DNA of 64,000 nucleotides, taken from NCBI GenBank assembly GCA_965223305.1, contig CBDCWT010000074.1, positions 248,001 through 312,000 of the forward strand. The letters are read 5' to 3'. The position numbers and the translations under genes were made by a program. Below are positions 43,975 to 53,384 of the stretch, in pieces. This DNA is from CBDCWT01 sp965223305 (GTDB taxonomy: Bacteria > Planctomycetota > Planctomycetia > Pirellulales > Pirellulaceae). A model generated the notes under the pieces. The model was given only the letters and a program-made list of their open reading frames with translations. It made no database searches and had not been told where the DNA came from. Each line of letters starts with the position of its first letter. The stretch's first letter is position 1.

Positions 43975-44400
43975 CTCACTCTCGCCCGCAGGGAGGAAGC
44001 AGGCGATCGGGGGCAAAAGCTGTGCTGCGACCTCGACCGCGAGTTTCCGGCGAAGTACCCTGATGCGTAGGTTTTGGAGGTTGCGCGCCAATCGCTGACG
44101 TTTCGAAGTTGCTCTGTTGGCTCAATCGGAAGTGCGAAGTGCAAGCGAGGGAACAACGCGTTGGTACACCAACTCCCCTCGCTGACGCTTTTTGAAGTTG
44201 CGCTCTTGGCTCAATCCTAACCCGAAGCGTAAGCGAGGGACTGACTTGTGTTGGTACACCGACTCTCCCTCGCTTACGCTTCGGGTTACGAAAAACGCCG
44301 CGAAAAGCGCAACATCAAAACTGACGCTTCGGGTTACGAAAAGCGCGGCGACAGTCGCAACCTCAAAGTGCGCGGGATGCCTGGCTCCCGGTCCTGGACA
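43975..44400. repeat. CGAAGCGTAAGCGAGGGA palindromic repeat cluster
   Basis: Several copies of a two-arm element run from about 44110 to 44375: AACCCGAAGCGTAAGCGAGGGA, a loop GACTTGTGTTGGTACACC, then CTCCCTCGCTTACGCTTCGGGTT. Partial copies flank it. The same element recurs at 29.3, 47.5 and 62.1 kb. When translated in some frames it gives LTLRVTK-type peptides, but no real gene is present here. Confidence 0.85.
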
Positions 44401-44431
44401 TCGAACGAGTTAGAAAAGGAAGCTATTGATC

Positions 44432-45730
44432 ATGCATCGACTCCTGCTGGTATTATCCGTCGCGGCCATTCTCTTTGCGCGCGGGGAGACCGTCTCACAT
44501 GCCGCGGATCGCGGCGCGCCGCCCACCGCCACCAGAATCGACTCCGCCGATTGGCCATGGTGGCGCGGCCCGAATCGGAACGGAGTCGCTGCGAGTGACC
44601 AACACCCGCCGCTGTCTTGGAGCGACGACGAGCACATCGCTTGGAAAACCAAAGTTCCAGGCCACGGTCACGGATCACCCACTGTGGTTGGCGACCAGAT
44701 CTTTCTGGCAACTGCCGACCATGACCGGCAGACTCAGTCGGTTCTGTGTTTCGATCGGCACAGCGGCGAGCAGCGGTGGCAAACCGATATCCACCACGGT
44801 GGTCTGACGGCACCGAAGTTGAACGCCAAGGCCTCGCTGGCGTCCGCCACAGTCGCCTGTGACGGGGACCGTCTGTTCATCAGTTTCTGGAATGACGGTG
44901 CCGTGTATACAACCGCCTTATCTCGCGACGGAAACCAGCTTTGGCAGGAGAAGATCACCGACTACGTCGTTCACCAGGGTTTCGGCTCTTCGCCGGCCAT
45001 CTATGGCCCGCTGGTGATCATCTCGGCCGACAACAAGGGTGGCGGCGCTGTCGTCGCGCTCGATCGTATCACCGGCGAGACGGTTTGGAGAAACACGCGG
45101 CCCAAGCTCCCGAATTACGCCTCGCCGATCATTCTGCCTGTGGCTGGTCACGAGCAGCTGCTGTTTATTGGATGTAATCGCGTTTCGAGTTTCGAGCCAC
45201 TTACCGGCCGGACCATTTGGGAGATTGAGGGGGCGACGACGGAATGCGTGACATCGACGGTGACCAATGGAGAACTTATTTTTACTAGCGGTGGATTTCC
45301 CAAGAACCACATCGCGGCGGTGCGAGCGGACGGTTCTGGAGAAGTGGTCTGGGAGCACAAGACGCGCGTCTACGTACCGTCTCTCTTGTCACATAGTGGG
45401 TACTTGTATGGAGTACTCGATGCGGGCGTTGCTGCCTGCTGGGACTCAACAACTGGCGCCGAGCTATGGAAGGGGCGATTGGGCGGGACCTTTAGTGCCT
45501 CGCCCGTTTTGGTGGGCGAACATATCTTCGCCACCAATGAAAGCGGCCGCACATTCATCTTCAAGGCCAGTCCCACGAAATTTGTCCTCGTTGGTGAAAA
45601 CTCACTGGGCGATCACGTGATGGCAACGCCTACCTTTTGCGGCAGTCGGATCTTCATGCGTGTCGCGCAGAGCACGGGCGGTCAACGGCAGGAATGGTTG
45701 TACTGCATCGGCGAACGAGACCAGCGATGA
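44432..45730 (+). CDS. secreted PQQ-like beta-propeller protein
   Basis: 432 residues. The ATG at 44432 (AAGGA about 12 bases upstream) begins a signal peptide ending near SHAADRG. DWPWWRGPNRNGVA followed by IAWKTKVPGHGHGSPTVVGDQIFLAT is the usual start of planctomycete PQQ-like/BamB-like propellers. Six or seven blades with terminal W motifs follow (RWQTDIH, LWQEKI, VWRNTR, IWEIEG, VWEHKT, LWKGRL). Quinone-binding residues are not evident, so it is probably a non-catalytic scaffold or binding protein, although quinoprotein dehydrogenase activity cannot be excluded. It is followed by repeat modules before a sulfatase. Confidence 0.9.
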   Translation: MHRLLLVLSVAAILFARGETVSHAADRGAPPTATRIDSADWPWWRGPNRNGVAASDQHPPLSWSDDEHIAWKTKVPGHGHGSPTVVGDQIFLATADHDRQTQSVLCFDRHSGEQRWQTDIHHGGLTAPKLNAKASLASATVACDGDRLFISFWNDGAVYTTALSRDGNQLWQEKITDYVVHQGFGSSPAIYGPLVIISADNKGGGAVVALDRITGETVWRNTRPKLPNYASPIILPVAGHEQLLFIGCNRVSSFEPLTGRTIWEIEGATTECVTSTVTNGELIFTSGGFPKNHIAAVRADGSGEVVWEHKTRVYVPSLLSHSGYLYGVLDAGVAACWDSTTGAELWKGRLGGTFSASPVLVGEHIFATNESGRTFIFKASPTKFVLVGENSLGDHVMATPTFCGSRIFMRVAQSTGGQRQEWLYCIGERDQR

Positions 45731-45734
45731 TTCC

Positions 45735-45936
45735 ATCAACGTTCGGGAGGGCGAGGCTCCTGCCGAGCCGGAGTACGTCGAGGTGCTGGTTAAGGAGGAA
45801 CCGTGGGCTTCAGTCGCGTAAGACGTTCGGGAGGGCGAGGCTCCCGCCGAGCCGTAACCGGGAGCAGGAAGCAGGAGCAGGAAGCAGGAAGCAGGAGCAG
45901 GAGCAGGAGCAGGAAGCAGGAAGCAGGAAGCAGGAA
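45735..45936. repeat. two GGGAGGGCGAGGCT modules then a GCAGGA hexamer array
   Basis: GTTCGGGAGGGCGAGGCTCCTGCC occurs at about 45742 and again at 45828 (CTCCCGCC variant). A microsatellite of GCAGGA units with GCAGGAA variants fills 45861-45936. In the upstream-extended frame of the sulfatase these would encode Arg/Lys/Glu/Ser runs, but the true start lies beyond, at 46013. Confidence 0.85.
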
Positions 45937-46012
45937 AAACGTTGAGGGTGACCGGTCGTTTGACGGCCACACCATCGATCGCTCAACCAAGACTCTCATC
46001 GAGAGGCTCGTC

Positions 46013-47490
46013 ATGAAACACCGCGTGCTACGACTGGCAATCCTGTTGACCGGCATGCTTGCTGCCTACGCACCGCATGCTGCATCGGCAGCTCTGCCGA
46101 ATGTGCTGTTGATCATCTCGGATGAGCACAATTTTCGCACGCTCGGCTGCTACCGCGAGTTGATGCCGCGCGAGCAAGCGGAGATGTGGGGCTTGGGGGC
46201 GGTTGTGCCAACTCCGCACCTGGACCGGCTTGCTGCAGAAGGAGTGCTCTGTACACGGGCCTATGCGACGTCTCCGGTGTGTTCGCCGTGTCGCGCTGCG
46301 ATGATCACAGGGCGCTATCCCCATGCGACCGGTGTTCCAGCCAACAACTTGGCGCTGGACCGTTCGCTGCCAACACTGGCCGATCGACTCAACGCTGCCG
46401 GTTACCGAACCGCGTTCATCGGCAAGTGGCATCTAGGTGGTGAGGGTAAGCCCGAGTGGCAGCCGTTGGTCGATGGTGGATTTCAGTTCAAAAAGTACAT
46501 GTTCAATCGTGGACACTGGAAAAAGTTTGTGCTGCAAAACGGGGTTCCTGCGGTCGGTGCACGCAGGCGGAGGAAGCCGTCCTATGATCTGAACGGCGCA
46601 GACGAAGAGACGTTCTCGACGGACTGGCTCACGAATCGCGCGATCGAGTTCATTACCGATGAGGCGTCGCCGAAACCGTTCTTCACGGTAATCAGCTACC
46701 CGGATCCGCACGGACCGAATACCGTTCGAGCTCCGTACGATCACCGTTTTGACGACTTGCCGTTTGCTCCTCCGAGAACCTATCGAACGGGACTTGCTCC
46801 ACCGAAGTGGCTGAATGCGAAGAAACATCCAATCTTTCGCGGCGACGACATGTCCAGATACTTCGGTATGGTCCAGTGTTTGGATGACAACGTCGGACGG
46901 TTATTGGATCGGCTGGAAGAAACAGGACAGCTCGACAACACGCTGATCGTCATGACCAGCGACCACGGTGACCTCTGTTATGAACACGATCGGCAGAACA
47001 AAGGGAACCCGTATGAGGGATCGGCTCGCGTACCGATGATCCTGCGTCAGCCGGGGCGCATCGCTGCGAATGAGTACTATACGCAGCCGATCGGACGGTC
47101 GACTTGACGCCTACGATCATGGGCCTATTGAACTTACCCGGCGACGCGCAGGATCAGGGGCGCGACCTGTCAGCCCAACTGGCTGACGCATCGCAGCCAT
47201 TGGCCGCGGATCAGCCGGCCCCGGTCACGTTCTTACGGAATGCGGGCAAAAGAGCCAGCTGGGTGGCAGCGGTTGATGCCCGCTACAAGCTGATTATTTC
47301 GGTGAACGACATCCCCTGGTTGTTCGACGCCAAGGAAGATCCTGACGAGTTGCACAACTTCTACGGTCGACCGGAGACAGCTGCCACGTCCCGGCGACTA
47401 GCTGCCGCCCTCCGCAGATACGCGAGACAGACCAACGACCCTCATCTGCGGCAGGCGAAAATCGCCGCATCGCTGGCCAGCGCGCTTTGA
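46013..47490 (+). pseudogene. secreted sulfatase broken by one missing base near 47092
   Basis: The ATG at 46013 (GAGAGG about 6 bases upstream) opens a signal peptide (LAILLTGMLAAYAPHAASA). Sulfatase motifs are complete: LLIISDEHNF, PVCSPCRAAMITGR with C-S-P-C-R as the formylglycine site, FIGKWHLGG, and SDHGDLC with metal ligands. After YYTQPIG the frame stops at 47107. The continuation (VDLTPTIMGLLNLPGD to the stop at 47490) lies in the -1 frame. Adding one base in ATCGGACGG, for example one more G, gives a 492-residue protein reading PIGTVDLTPTIMGL, as expected for sulfatases. It could be an assembly error or a true mutation. Confidence 0.88.
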
Positions 47491-47504
47491 ACTTGCGCTT
47501 TCGG

Positions 47505-47640
47505 CTCAATCGGACCCGAATCGCAAGTTTTGAAGTTGCACATTTCGCCTCAATCGGAAGTGCGAAGCGTCAGCGAGGGAACAATTTGCAACGGTACATC
47601 AATTCCCCCTCGCTGACGCTTCGGGTTACGAAAAGACCAG
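47505..47640. repeat. CGAAGCGTCAGCGAGGGA palindromic element
   Basis: AAGTGCGAAGCGTCAGCGAGGGA near 47556, a loop containing ACAATTTGCAACGGTACATC, then CCCTCGCTGACGCTTCGGGTT near 47608. It is another copy of the 44 and 62 kb element and fills the gap between the sulfatase and the convergent esterase-CBM9 gene. Confidence 0.85.
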
Positions 47641-47678
47641 CGAACTGCCTTGCTTCAGTTTTCGCTGCAAGCCACAAC

Positions 47679-49287
47679 TCAGCGCGCCACATCCAAGACA
47701 GCCCGCGCCCTGGAAAACACGACCCGTCCGAAGTCCTGCGGCGCGTGGAACGCGGGCCGTGCCGTCTTGCTGGGTGACCACTGGCTGTGCTGCGGGTTCG
47801 TCTGGCCCCCAAGCCGGTTTAGGTTGAGGTGCCAGATGTCACCTGGCTGTGGCGGCGTGTGCGCGGCGACGTTCACGAAGTTCGTAAACGGGATCGCCGC
47901 TTCCAGCACCCACGCGCGGTCCGTGTCGCTATCGTCGTTCAAGGTCCCATCGACGGTCACTGCGATCTGCACGCCGCTCGCGTTCCACGGTTCCTTCATC
48001 GGCACGCCAGGTCCGTCTGGGTGATGTTGGTCCAAGAACGCTCCGGCAGCATTCATCTCGATGTTGAAGTAGTTGCTCGGTTTGGAGGGATTGGGCGCCG
48101 TAAAGACCTCCACACAGTCATCTTGATAGACCGGACTATCTCGCTCGGTGTGTTTGGCCCAGATGTGTGCGTCCTGGCAGCGATAAGCGAGGTATAGGAA
48201 TTCGTTGTCCCACAACAGTTTCGCCTGTGTTTGTTCCTTGGCTCCCTCCTGCCACCAGGCAAAACGAAAATCACCCACGCTGCGGGGCGCTCTTCCAATC
48301 AGCTTCGTCCAACCGTCCGTCGATCTGGATGGCATCCGATGCATGCTGCACAGTGTAGCGAGGACGCCAAGCCTCCTTGCGAACGAATCCCTCGTTTCGC
48401 AGCCAGTCGACGCAGCGCTCCGACCAGGTCGAACAGGGGAGCTCGCTGCTGCGAACACCGTACCCATGGCCTCCCTCCGAATAGATGTGAACTTCAGAGC
48501 GAACGCCTGCCCGCTTTAGCGCCAGATACATGGCCAGGCTGTGTTGTGGGCCGGACTCAGGATCGTCACTGGTGTGCACAAAGAACATCGGCGGCGTCTG
48601 TGGAGGGATCCGAATGTAAGGCGCCAGCTGGTCCGTGTCTCTGTCCTCGGGCACCAAATACCCGGGGTACACGGCAACGGCGAAATCAGGCCGGCAGCTG
48701 ATCGTGTCGATCTGGTCGATGGGATCGTAGCTGCGGCGATCGAAATAAGTCGCAGTTGTGACCGCCAGATGTCCGCCAGCCGAGAAGCCGATGATGCCGA
48801 TTCGCTGAGCGTCGATATCCCAATCGTCCGCGTGGCTGCGCACGAGGCTCACTGCCCGCTGGGCGTCGAGCAGAGGCAGCGGCGCTGGGAGAGGTTCTGG
48901 CTGACCCGGGCGACGCGGCACGCGGTACTTGAGCACGATCCCCGTTGCCCCGATTGAATTCAACCAAGTCGCGACCTCTTCTCCTTCGAGATCCCAGGCG
49001 AGATTCCAATAGCCGCCTCCCGGGCAGATGACGATTGCCAAACCGTTGTTGGTTGATGCTGGTGGGCGAAATACCGAAATCGTCGGCTGCGTCACGCTTG
49101 TGATCCACTTGGCCGTGCGCGTCGGTGAGTTGTCGGGGGCGCGGAGCCGCTCGGGACCAAACGTCCCGAAGTCGCCAACCACCTCCTCCGGCCAGACGTC
49201 TAATACAATCGGTCCATCCGCCGCGATGGTTATCTTGAGCCCGCTGGCCGCGATCAACAGGAGACTGAAGAGAGTCGTACGTGTCAT
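47679..49287 (-). pseudogene. exported alpha/beta-hydrolase esterase fused to CBM9-like domain, with one extra base
   Basis: The ATG at 49287 starts a signal peptide (TLFSLLLIAASGLKITIAA). The esterase part reads VICPGGGYWNLAWDLEG (oxyanion hole), IGIIGFSAGGHLA (Ser), the Asp in HTSDDPE and the His in SEGGHGYG, as in BD-FAE/acetyl-xylan-type esterases. The frame ends after IDGRLDEADWKSAPQRG at 48271. The next frame continues VGDFRFAWWQEGAKEQTQAKLLWDNEFLYLAYRCQD, the CBM9 fold. Removing one base near the GGGG at 48284-48287 makes a 535-residue fusion. CBM9 domains bind sugar ends. The combined protein would target glycan esters. Confidence 0.87.
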
Positions 49288-49509
49288 GATCAACGCCTCG
49301 CTGGAGGAACTTGTGATCGCTGCGTTATAGGGGCGTCGATGGCGGGTGGCAAGTATTCCCCGTTTTCTGTTTTGCCCAGGGCGTCTCAGTTCGGCTACAA
49401 TGACACAGTCCGTAGAAAGTGCGCGGGTGTTTGTGGTACCGCTGCTGCGGGGCCCGCCCGCGCTAATCCGGACACCCACCGCAACCTCCCACGAATTGGG
49501 ACCATACCC

Positions 49510-50784
49510 ATGCAATCGATCCGGCGCCGTACATTCTTGCGCGGGTTGGGGCTGACGCTAGCGCTCCCGCTGTTTGAGCGGGAGCTCGCCAGTGTGCGGG
49601 CCTCCACTCCCGCCAACCCAACTCCCAAGCGACTCGTTTGTGTAGCGAACCCTCTGGGCTTCGTTCCGGACGCGTTTTTTCCGTTACAGGCTGGCCCCGA
49701 GTACCAGCCGACGGAACTGCTGGAGCCGTTGCCCAAATCCAAGTTCACGGTCTTCAGCAACCTGGATCACGGCGTCAGTGGCGGACACCAAGCGGTTCAT
49801 TCATTTCTCAGCGGCATCCGCGACAACGAGTCCGCGCAGTTCCCGGCTCGCAACATCTCGATCGATCAACGGGCCGCCGAGCACGTTGGTTCGCGCACCC
49901 GTTACCCATCGATAGTGGCCAGTGTGGGTCGGGCGATCGGCGAGATCTCCAGCCAAACGTCATGGACCAGGAATGGTGTCAATGTTCCGCCGGTGACGGA
50001 TGAGCGGTTGTTGTTCGAGTCGCTGTTTGTGGCCCGCAATCCTCAGGAGCGGTCCAAGCAGCGCGAAACGCTGCGCCGTCATGCCAGTGTGTTGGATGCA
50101 GTTCGCGAGCAGGCGCGCCTGTTGAAACGCGACCTGGGTCAGAACGACCGCCGGAAGCTAGAAGAGTATTTCGGAAGCGTCCGGGCCGTCGAGCGTCAGA
50201 TGAAAATGGCAATCGACTGGGTGGACCGGCCGAAACCGAAGGTCGAGTTAGAAATTCCGGCCGCACGCCAGGCCTTTACCCGGCGCACGCCGTTGTTTTA
50301 CGACCTGGTTGCGCTGGCCTTGCAGACGGATTCCACCCGCGTGGCCACGTTGAGCATTCCAGGTACTCTTCCAGTCGCCGACTTGGGGCTGTCGGGCAGC
50401 TACCACGCGTTTTCTCATCACGGCAAAGACAGCTCCTTAAGAGAGGGGCTTCTTACGATCGAGCGTTTTCAGATGCGGCAGTTGGCGCGTTTTATTAATC
50501 GCCTGGACGAGATCGAACAGCCAGACGGCCGATCGTTACTCGAACATACGATGGTGTTAAGCGGCAGCGGCATGGGAAACGGCAGCTCGCACAGCAACAA
50601 GAATCTCCCAGTCTTGCTGGCAGGGGGAGGGTTTCGGCATGGCCGGCACTTGGTGCTGCCCGAGGCAGACCATCAGCGCGTGCCGCTCTGCAACTTGTTC
50701 ACGACGATATTGCAGACCTTCGGCTTAGAAGTCGAGCGATTCAATACTGCAACAGGCACCATTAACCAGTTGGAGTTGGCGTGA
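49510..50784 (+). CDS. DUF1552 protein, Tat-exported
   Basis: 424 residues from the ATG at 49510. The twin-arginine motif RRRTFLRGLGLTLALP opens the protein. PKRLVCVANPLGFVPDAFFP, FTVFSNLDHGVSGGHQAVHSFLSG and TMVLSGSGMGNGSSHSNKNLPVLLAGGG are typical of DUF1552 proteins, abundant and nearly always paired with DUF1592-type cytochromes in planctomycetes. The function is unknown. Its stop overlaps the start of the next gene (GTGA), so the two are translationally coupled. Confidence 0.95.
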   Translation: MQSIRRRTFLRGLGLTLALPLFERELASVRASTPANPTPKRLVCVANPLGFVPDAFFPLQAGPEYQPTELLEPLPKSKFTVFSNLDHGVSGGHQAVHSFLSGIRDNESAQFPARNISIDQRAAEHVGSRTRYPSIVASVGRAIGEISSQTSWTRNGVNVPPVTDERLLFESLFVARNPQERSKQRETLRRHASVLDAVREQARLLKRDLGQNDRRKLEEYFGSVRAVERQMKMAIDWVDRPKPKVELEIPAARQAFTRRTPLFYDLVALALQTDSTRVATLSIPGTLPVADLGLSGSYHAFSHHGKDSSLREGLLTIERFQMRQLARFINRLDEIEQPDGRSLLEHTMVLSGSGMGNGSSHSNKNLPVLLAGGGFRHGRHLVLPEADHQRVPLCNLFTTILQTFGLEVERFNTATGTINQLELA

Positions 50785-53348
50785 TTTGTCGGAGTGTCAT
50801 AACTTCGCTGTGCGTGTGGGGATTGGCGACGCAAACTCTCGGCCAAGATCCCGCGCGGTTCTTGGCGACGTACTGCGTGCGCTGTCACGGCCCAGCGAAA
50901 CAAGAGGCGGATCGTCGTTTCGATCAGCTGGCTGAGCTGTCGGTCGAAGACCGAATGGTACTCTGGCAAGACGCCTTGGACCGGATCAATCTCGGTGACA
51001 TGCCACCCGCAGAATCACGGCAGCCCGCAGCTGCGGAGCGGGTCGTCGTAGCCGAGCAGATCGGTGCACTGGTTGCCGCAGCTCGAAAATCGTTGTCGCC
51101 TGCGGGCAAGGCTACCTTGCTGCGGCGATTAAACCGGTTCGAATACGATCGGTCGGTGCGGCAACTTCTTTCATTGGAAGGCATGTTGGCAGATCCAACT
51201 GACAGCTTTCCCCCGGATGATGCGGAGGACCACTTTCGAAACATTGGCTCGAAATTGGTCATGAGCGACTTTCATCTGCGGAGCTACTTGAATGCGGCGC
51301 AGCTCTATTGCGAGGCGGCCACCCATCCGCAGCAACAGCCGCGGCCGCAGACATGGCGTTTCACGGCACCGTTTTGTCCCACGGGTAACCGCCATGACGG
51401 CCTGAACGAACCGGGACGATTTCAGCACATTCGCAAGAACTACCACGATGCGGGGGGCTTCTTGTGGATTCGGAAACTGACCGAGGGAGTTCCTCACAGC
51501 GGCGATTACCGGATTCGCGTGCGGGCCGAAGCGATCGGCCGAGACTATCCCTATCCCGAGCAGTTGGTAAAGGTGATGAAGGCGGACTCGCTCCGCATGG
51601 AGATCGTCGCGGGCACTCACCGCGGGGGTGACCTAAGCACCAACAATCCGACCGACGTGCTGCTCGCCGAGTTCGAGTTGCCCGACAACTCACCGCAGTG
51701 GTTCGAAGTCACGGCCTGGTTGGACCAGGGTTACCAGCCGAGGATTGCCTTTCCCAACGGACCGATTTCGACAAAGGCGCTACGATCGCGGCTGGTCCGA
51801 GACTACCCAGAGCGATTTTCGGGATACATCGCCGGGCACGTACCCAAGTTCAACACGATGCACCCGGAGTTTGATCCGGCCGAGCGGGACCGGCTGGCAG
51901 CGGAGTTTTTGGAGGAGCAACGGAGTCTCAAGGTGGCGGGAAAGCCGTACGCGCAGTTCGGGCTGAGCCATCCGATCAACACGCGACAGGCCTGGTCGCA
52001 GTTCTTCAGCGAGTACGAAGGGCCTCGGATCCGGGTGTATCAGATCCACATCGAAGGACCGTTCTACGATACTTGGCCTCCCGAGTCGCATCGCCGGCTG
52101 TTTGGGGATTCGGAGGTTACCGAGGATGACGTGCGGCCGCTGATCGAGCGTTTTGTGGAGCGAGCGTATCGCCGGCCTGTCGCTGACGAGCAAGTCGACT
52201 CGCTGGTTGACTTGCAGCGGAGCGAACGAGAACGCGGCGCGTCGCTGCAGGACTCGCTGCTATCTGTCTACCAGGCTGTACTTAGCTCACCGGGATTTCT
52301 CTATTTCCACCAGCGGCCGGGCCAACTGGATCAATACGATCTGGCGACGCGGCTCAGTTATTTCTTGTGGTCGGCTCCGCCTGATGCTGAGCTCCTGGAA
52401 ACCGCCAGAGCTGGTGAACTAGCAGACGACGCTGTACTGGGTGCGCAAGTAGATCGAATGGTCAGCGATCCGCGAGCCCAAGTATTTGTGGAGCAGTTTA
52501 CGAACGCCTGGCTGCGGCTCGACAAGCTAGGGACGATGTTGCCGAGCCAGCGAGCTCATCCGGAGTACTTTAACGAGAACCTCGAGCAGGCGATGCGACG
52601 TGAAACGCATCTGTTTGTCGACGACTTGTTACAGAACGACGGTCCGCTGTCCGATTTTCTGGTTGGTGATCGGACGTTCTTGAACGGACCGCTGGCTCGC
52701 CTGTACGGCGTTGAGGGCGTTCATGGGCATGAGTTCCGCCGCGTGCGTCTTGGAACGGAACTTCGTGGCGGTTTGTTAGGTATGGCCAGCGTGCTCACGG
52801 CCACCGCGAACGGAATCGAGACATCGCCTGTGGTTCGCGGGGTGTGGGTATTGGAGTGCATCTTGGGCACGCCTCCCCCGGCACCACCGCCAGACGTAGA
52901 ACCGATCGAGCCTGATATTCGCGGCGCGAAGTCGATTCGTGAGCAACTCGCGATGCACCGCAACGTGTCGACATGCAACGCGTGTCATCGGAAGATCGAT
53001 CCTTTGGGATTTGCTTTGGAATCGTTCGATGAGATCGGGCGCCACCGGACTCACTACGTGCCGGCGCACCGACGCGGTCGAGGTGCGCGTTTGCCGGTCG
53101 ACAGCTCGGGCGAGTTGCCGACCGGCGAGCGGTTCGCGAATGTGGCTGAGCTACGCCCGCTTCTGCTGGGCCTCGGAGACCAGTTCGTAAAGAACCTGAC
53201 CGCCAAGCTGCTGACATACGGGACTGGCAGGCTGCCGACGGTACACGATCGCTTGGAAGTGGACGAGATCGCCGGGGCCGTTTCGTTGCAGGTCGGTTTC
53301 AGAGATCTCATTCGGCGGGTCGTACAAAGCGACGCCTTCCAGCGCTAG
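50781..53348 (+). CDS. DUF1592/DUF1588/DUF1587/DUF1585/DUF1595 multidomain cytochrome-like protein
   Basis: 855 residues from a GTG at 50781 overlapping the DUF1552 stop. The signal peptide is followed by the heme-binding CVRCH (about 33-37, cytochrome-like). Domains then run in the usual order: DUF1587 (RLNRFEYDRSVRQLL), a carbohydrate-binding-like insert with DYRIRVRAEA, DUF1595 (IERFVERAYRRPVADEQ), DUF1592 (QYDLATRLSYFLWSAPPD), DUF1588 (GGLLGMASVLTATANGIETSP and CNACHRKIDPLGFALE), and DUF1585 near the end. Two Cys-x-x-Cys-His motifs suggest two hemes. Together with DUF1552 it forms a coupled secreted pair. The function is unknown. Confidence 0.95.
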   Translation: MICRSVITSLCVWGLATQTLGQDPARFLATYCVRCHGPAKQEADRRFDQLAELSVEDRMVLWQDALDRINLGDMPPAESRQPAAAERVVVAEQIGALVAAARKSLSPAGKATLLRRLNRFEYDRSVRQLLSLEGMLADPTDSFPPDDAEDHFRNIGSKLVMSDFHLRSYLNAAQLYCEAATHPQQQPRPQTWRFTAPFCPTGNRHDGLNEPGRFQHIRKNYHDAGGFLWIRKLTEGVPHSGDYRIRVRAEAIGRDYPYPEQLVKVMKADSLRMEIVAGTHRGGDLSTNNPTDVLLAEFELPDNSPQWFEVTAWLDQGYQPRIAFPNGPISTKALRSRLVRDYPERFSGYIAGHVPKFNTMHPEFDPAERDRLAAEFLEEQRSLKVAGKPYAQFGLSHPINTRQAWSQFFSEYEGPRIRVYQIHIEGPFYDTWPPESHRRLFGDSEVTEDDVRPLIERFVERAYRRPVADEQVDSLVDLQRSERERGASLQDSLLSVYQAVLSSPGFLYFHQRPGQLDQYDLATRLSYFLWSAPPDAELLETARAGELADDAVLGAQVDRMVSDPRAQVFVEQFTNAWLRLDKLGTMLPSQRAHPEYFNENLEQAMRRETHLFVDDLLQNDGPLSDFLVGDRTFLNGPLARLYGVEGVHGHEFRRVRLGTELRGGLLGMASVLTATANGIETSPVVRGVWVLECILGTPPPAPPPDVEPIEPDIRGAKSIREQLAMHRNVSTCNACHRKIDPLGFALESFDEIGRHRTHYVPAHRRGRGARLPVDSSGELPTGERFANVAELRPLLLGLGDQFVKNLTAKLLTYGTGRLPTVHDRLEVDEIAGAVSLQVGFRDLIRRVVQSDAFQR

Positions 53349-53364
53349 TTTTGTTGACAAGTAG

Positions 53365-53384
53365 GACGGGCACTCATGCCCGTC
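53365..53384. terminator. hairpin after the cytochrome-like gene
   Basis: GACGGGC (53365-53371), loop ACTCAT, GCCCGTC (53378-53384). A 7-bp perfect stem lies 16 bases after the stop. No T run follows, so it may be a repeat or a stabilising hairpin rather than a true intrinsic terminator. Confidence 0.45.

Noticed and set aside
45803..46012. N-terminal extension of the sulfatase through the GCAGGA array
   Set aside because: It would encode a low-complexity leader before a clear signal peptide. The ATG at 46013 has a ribosome binding site.
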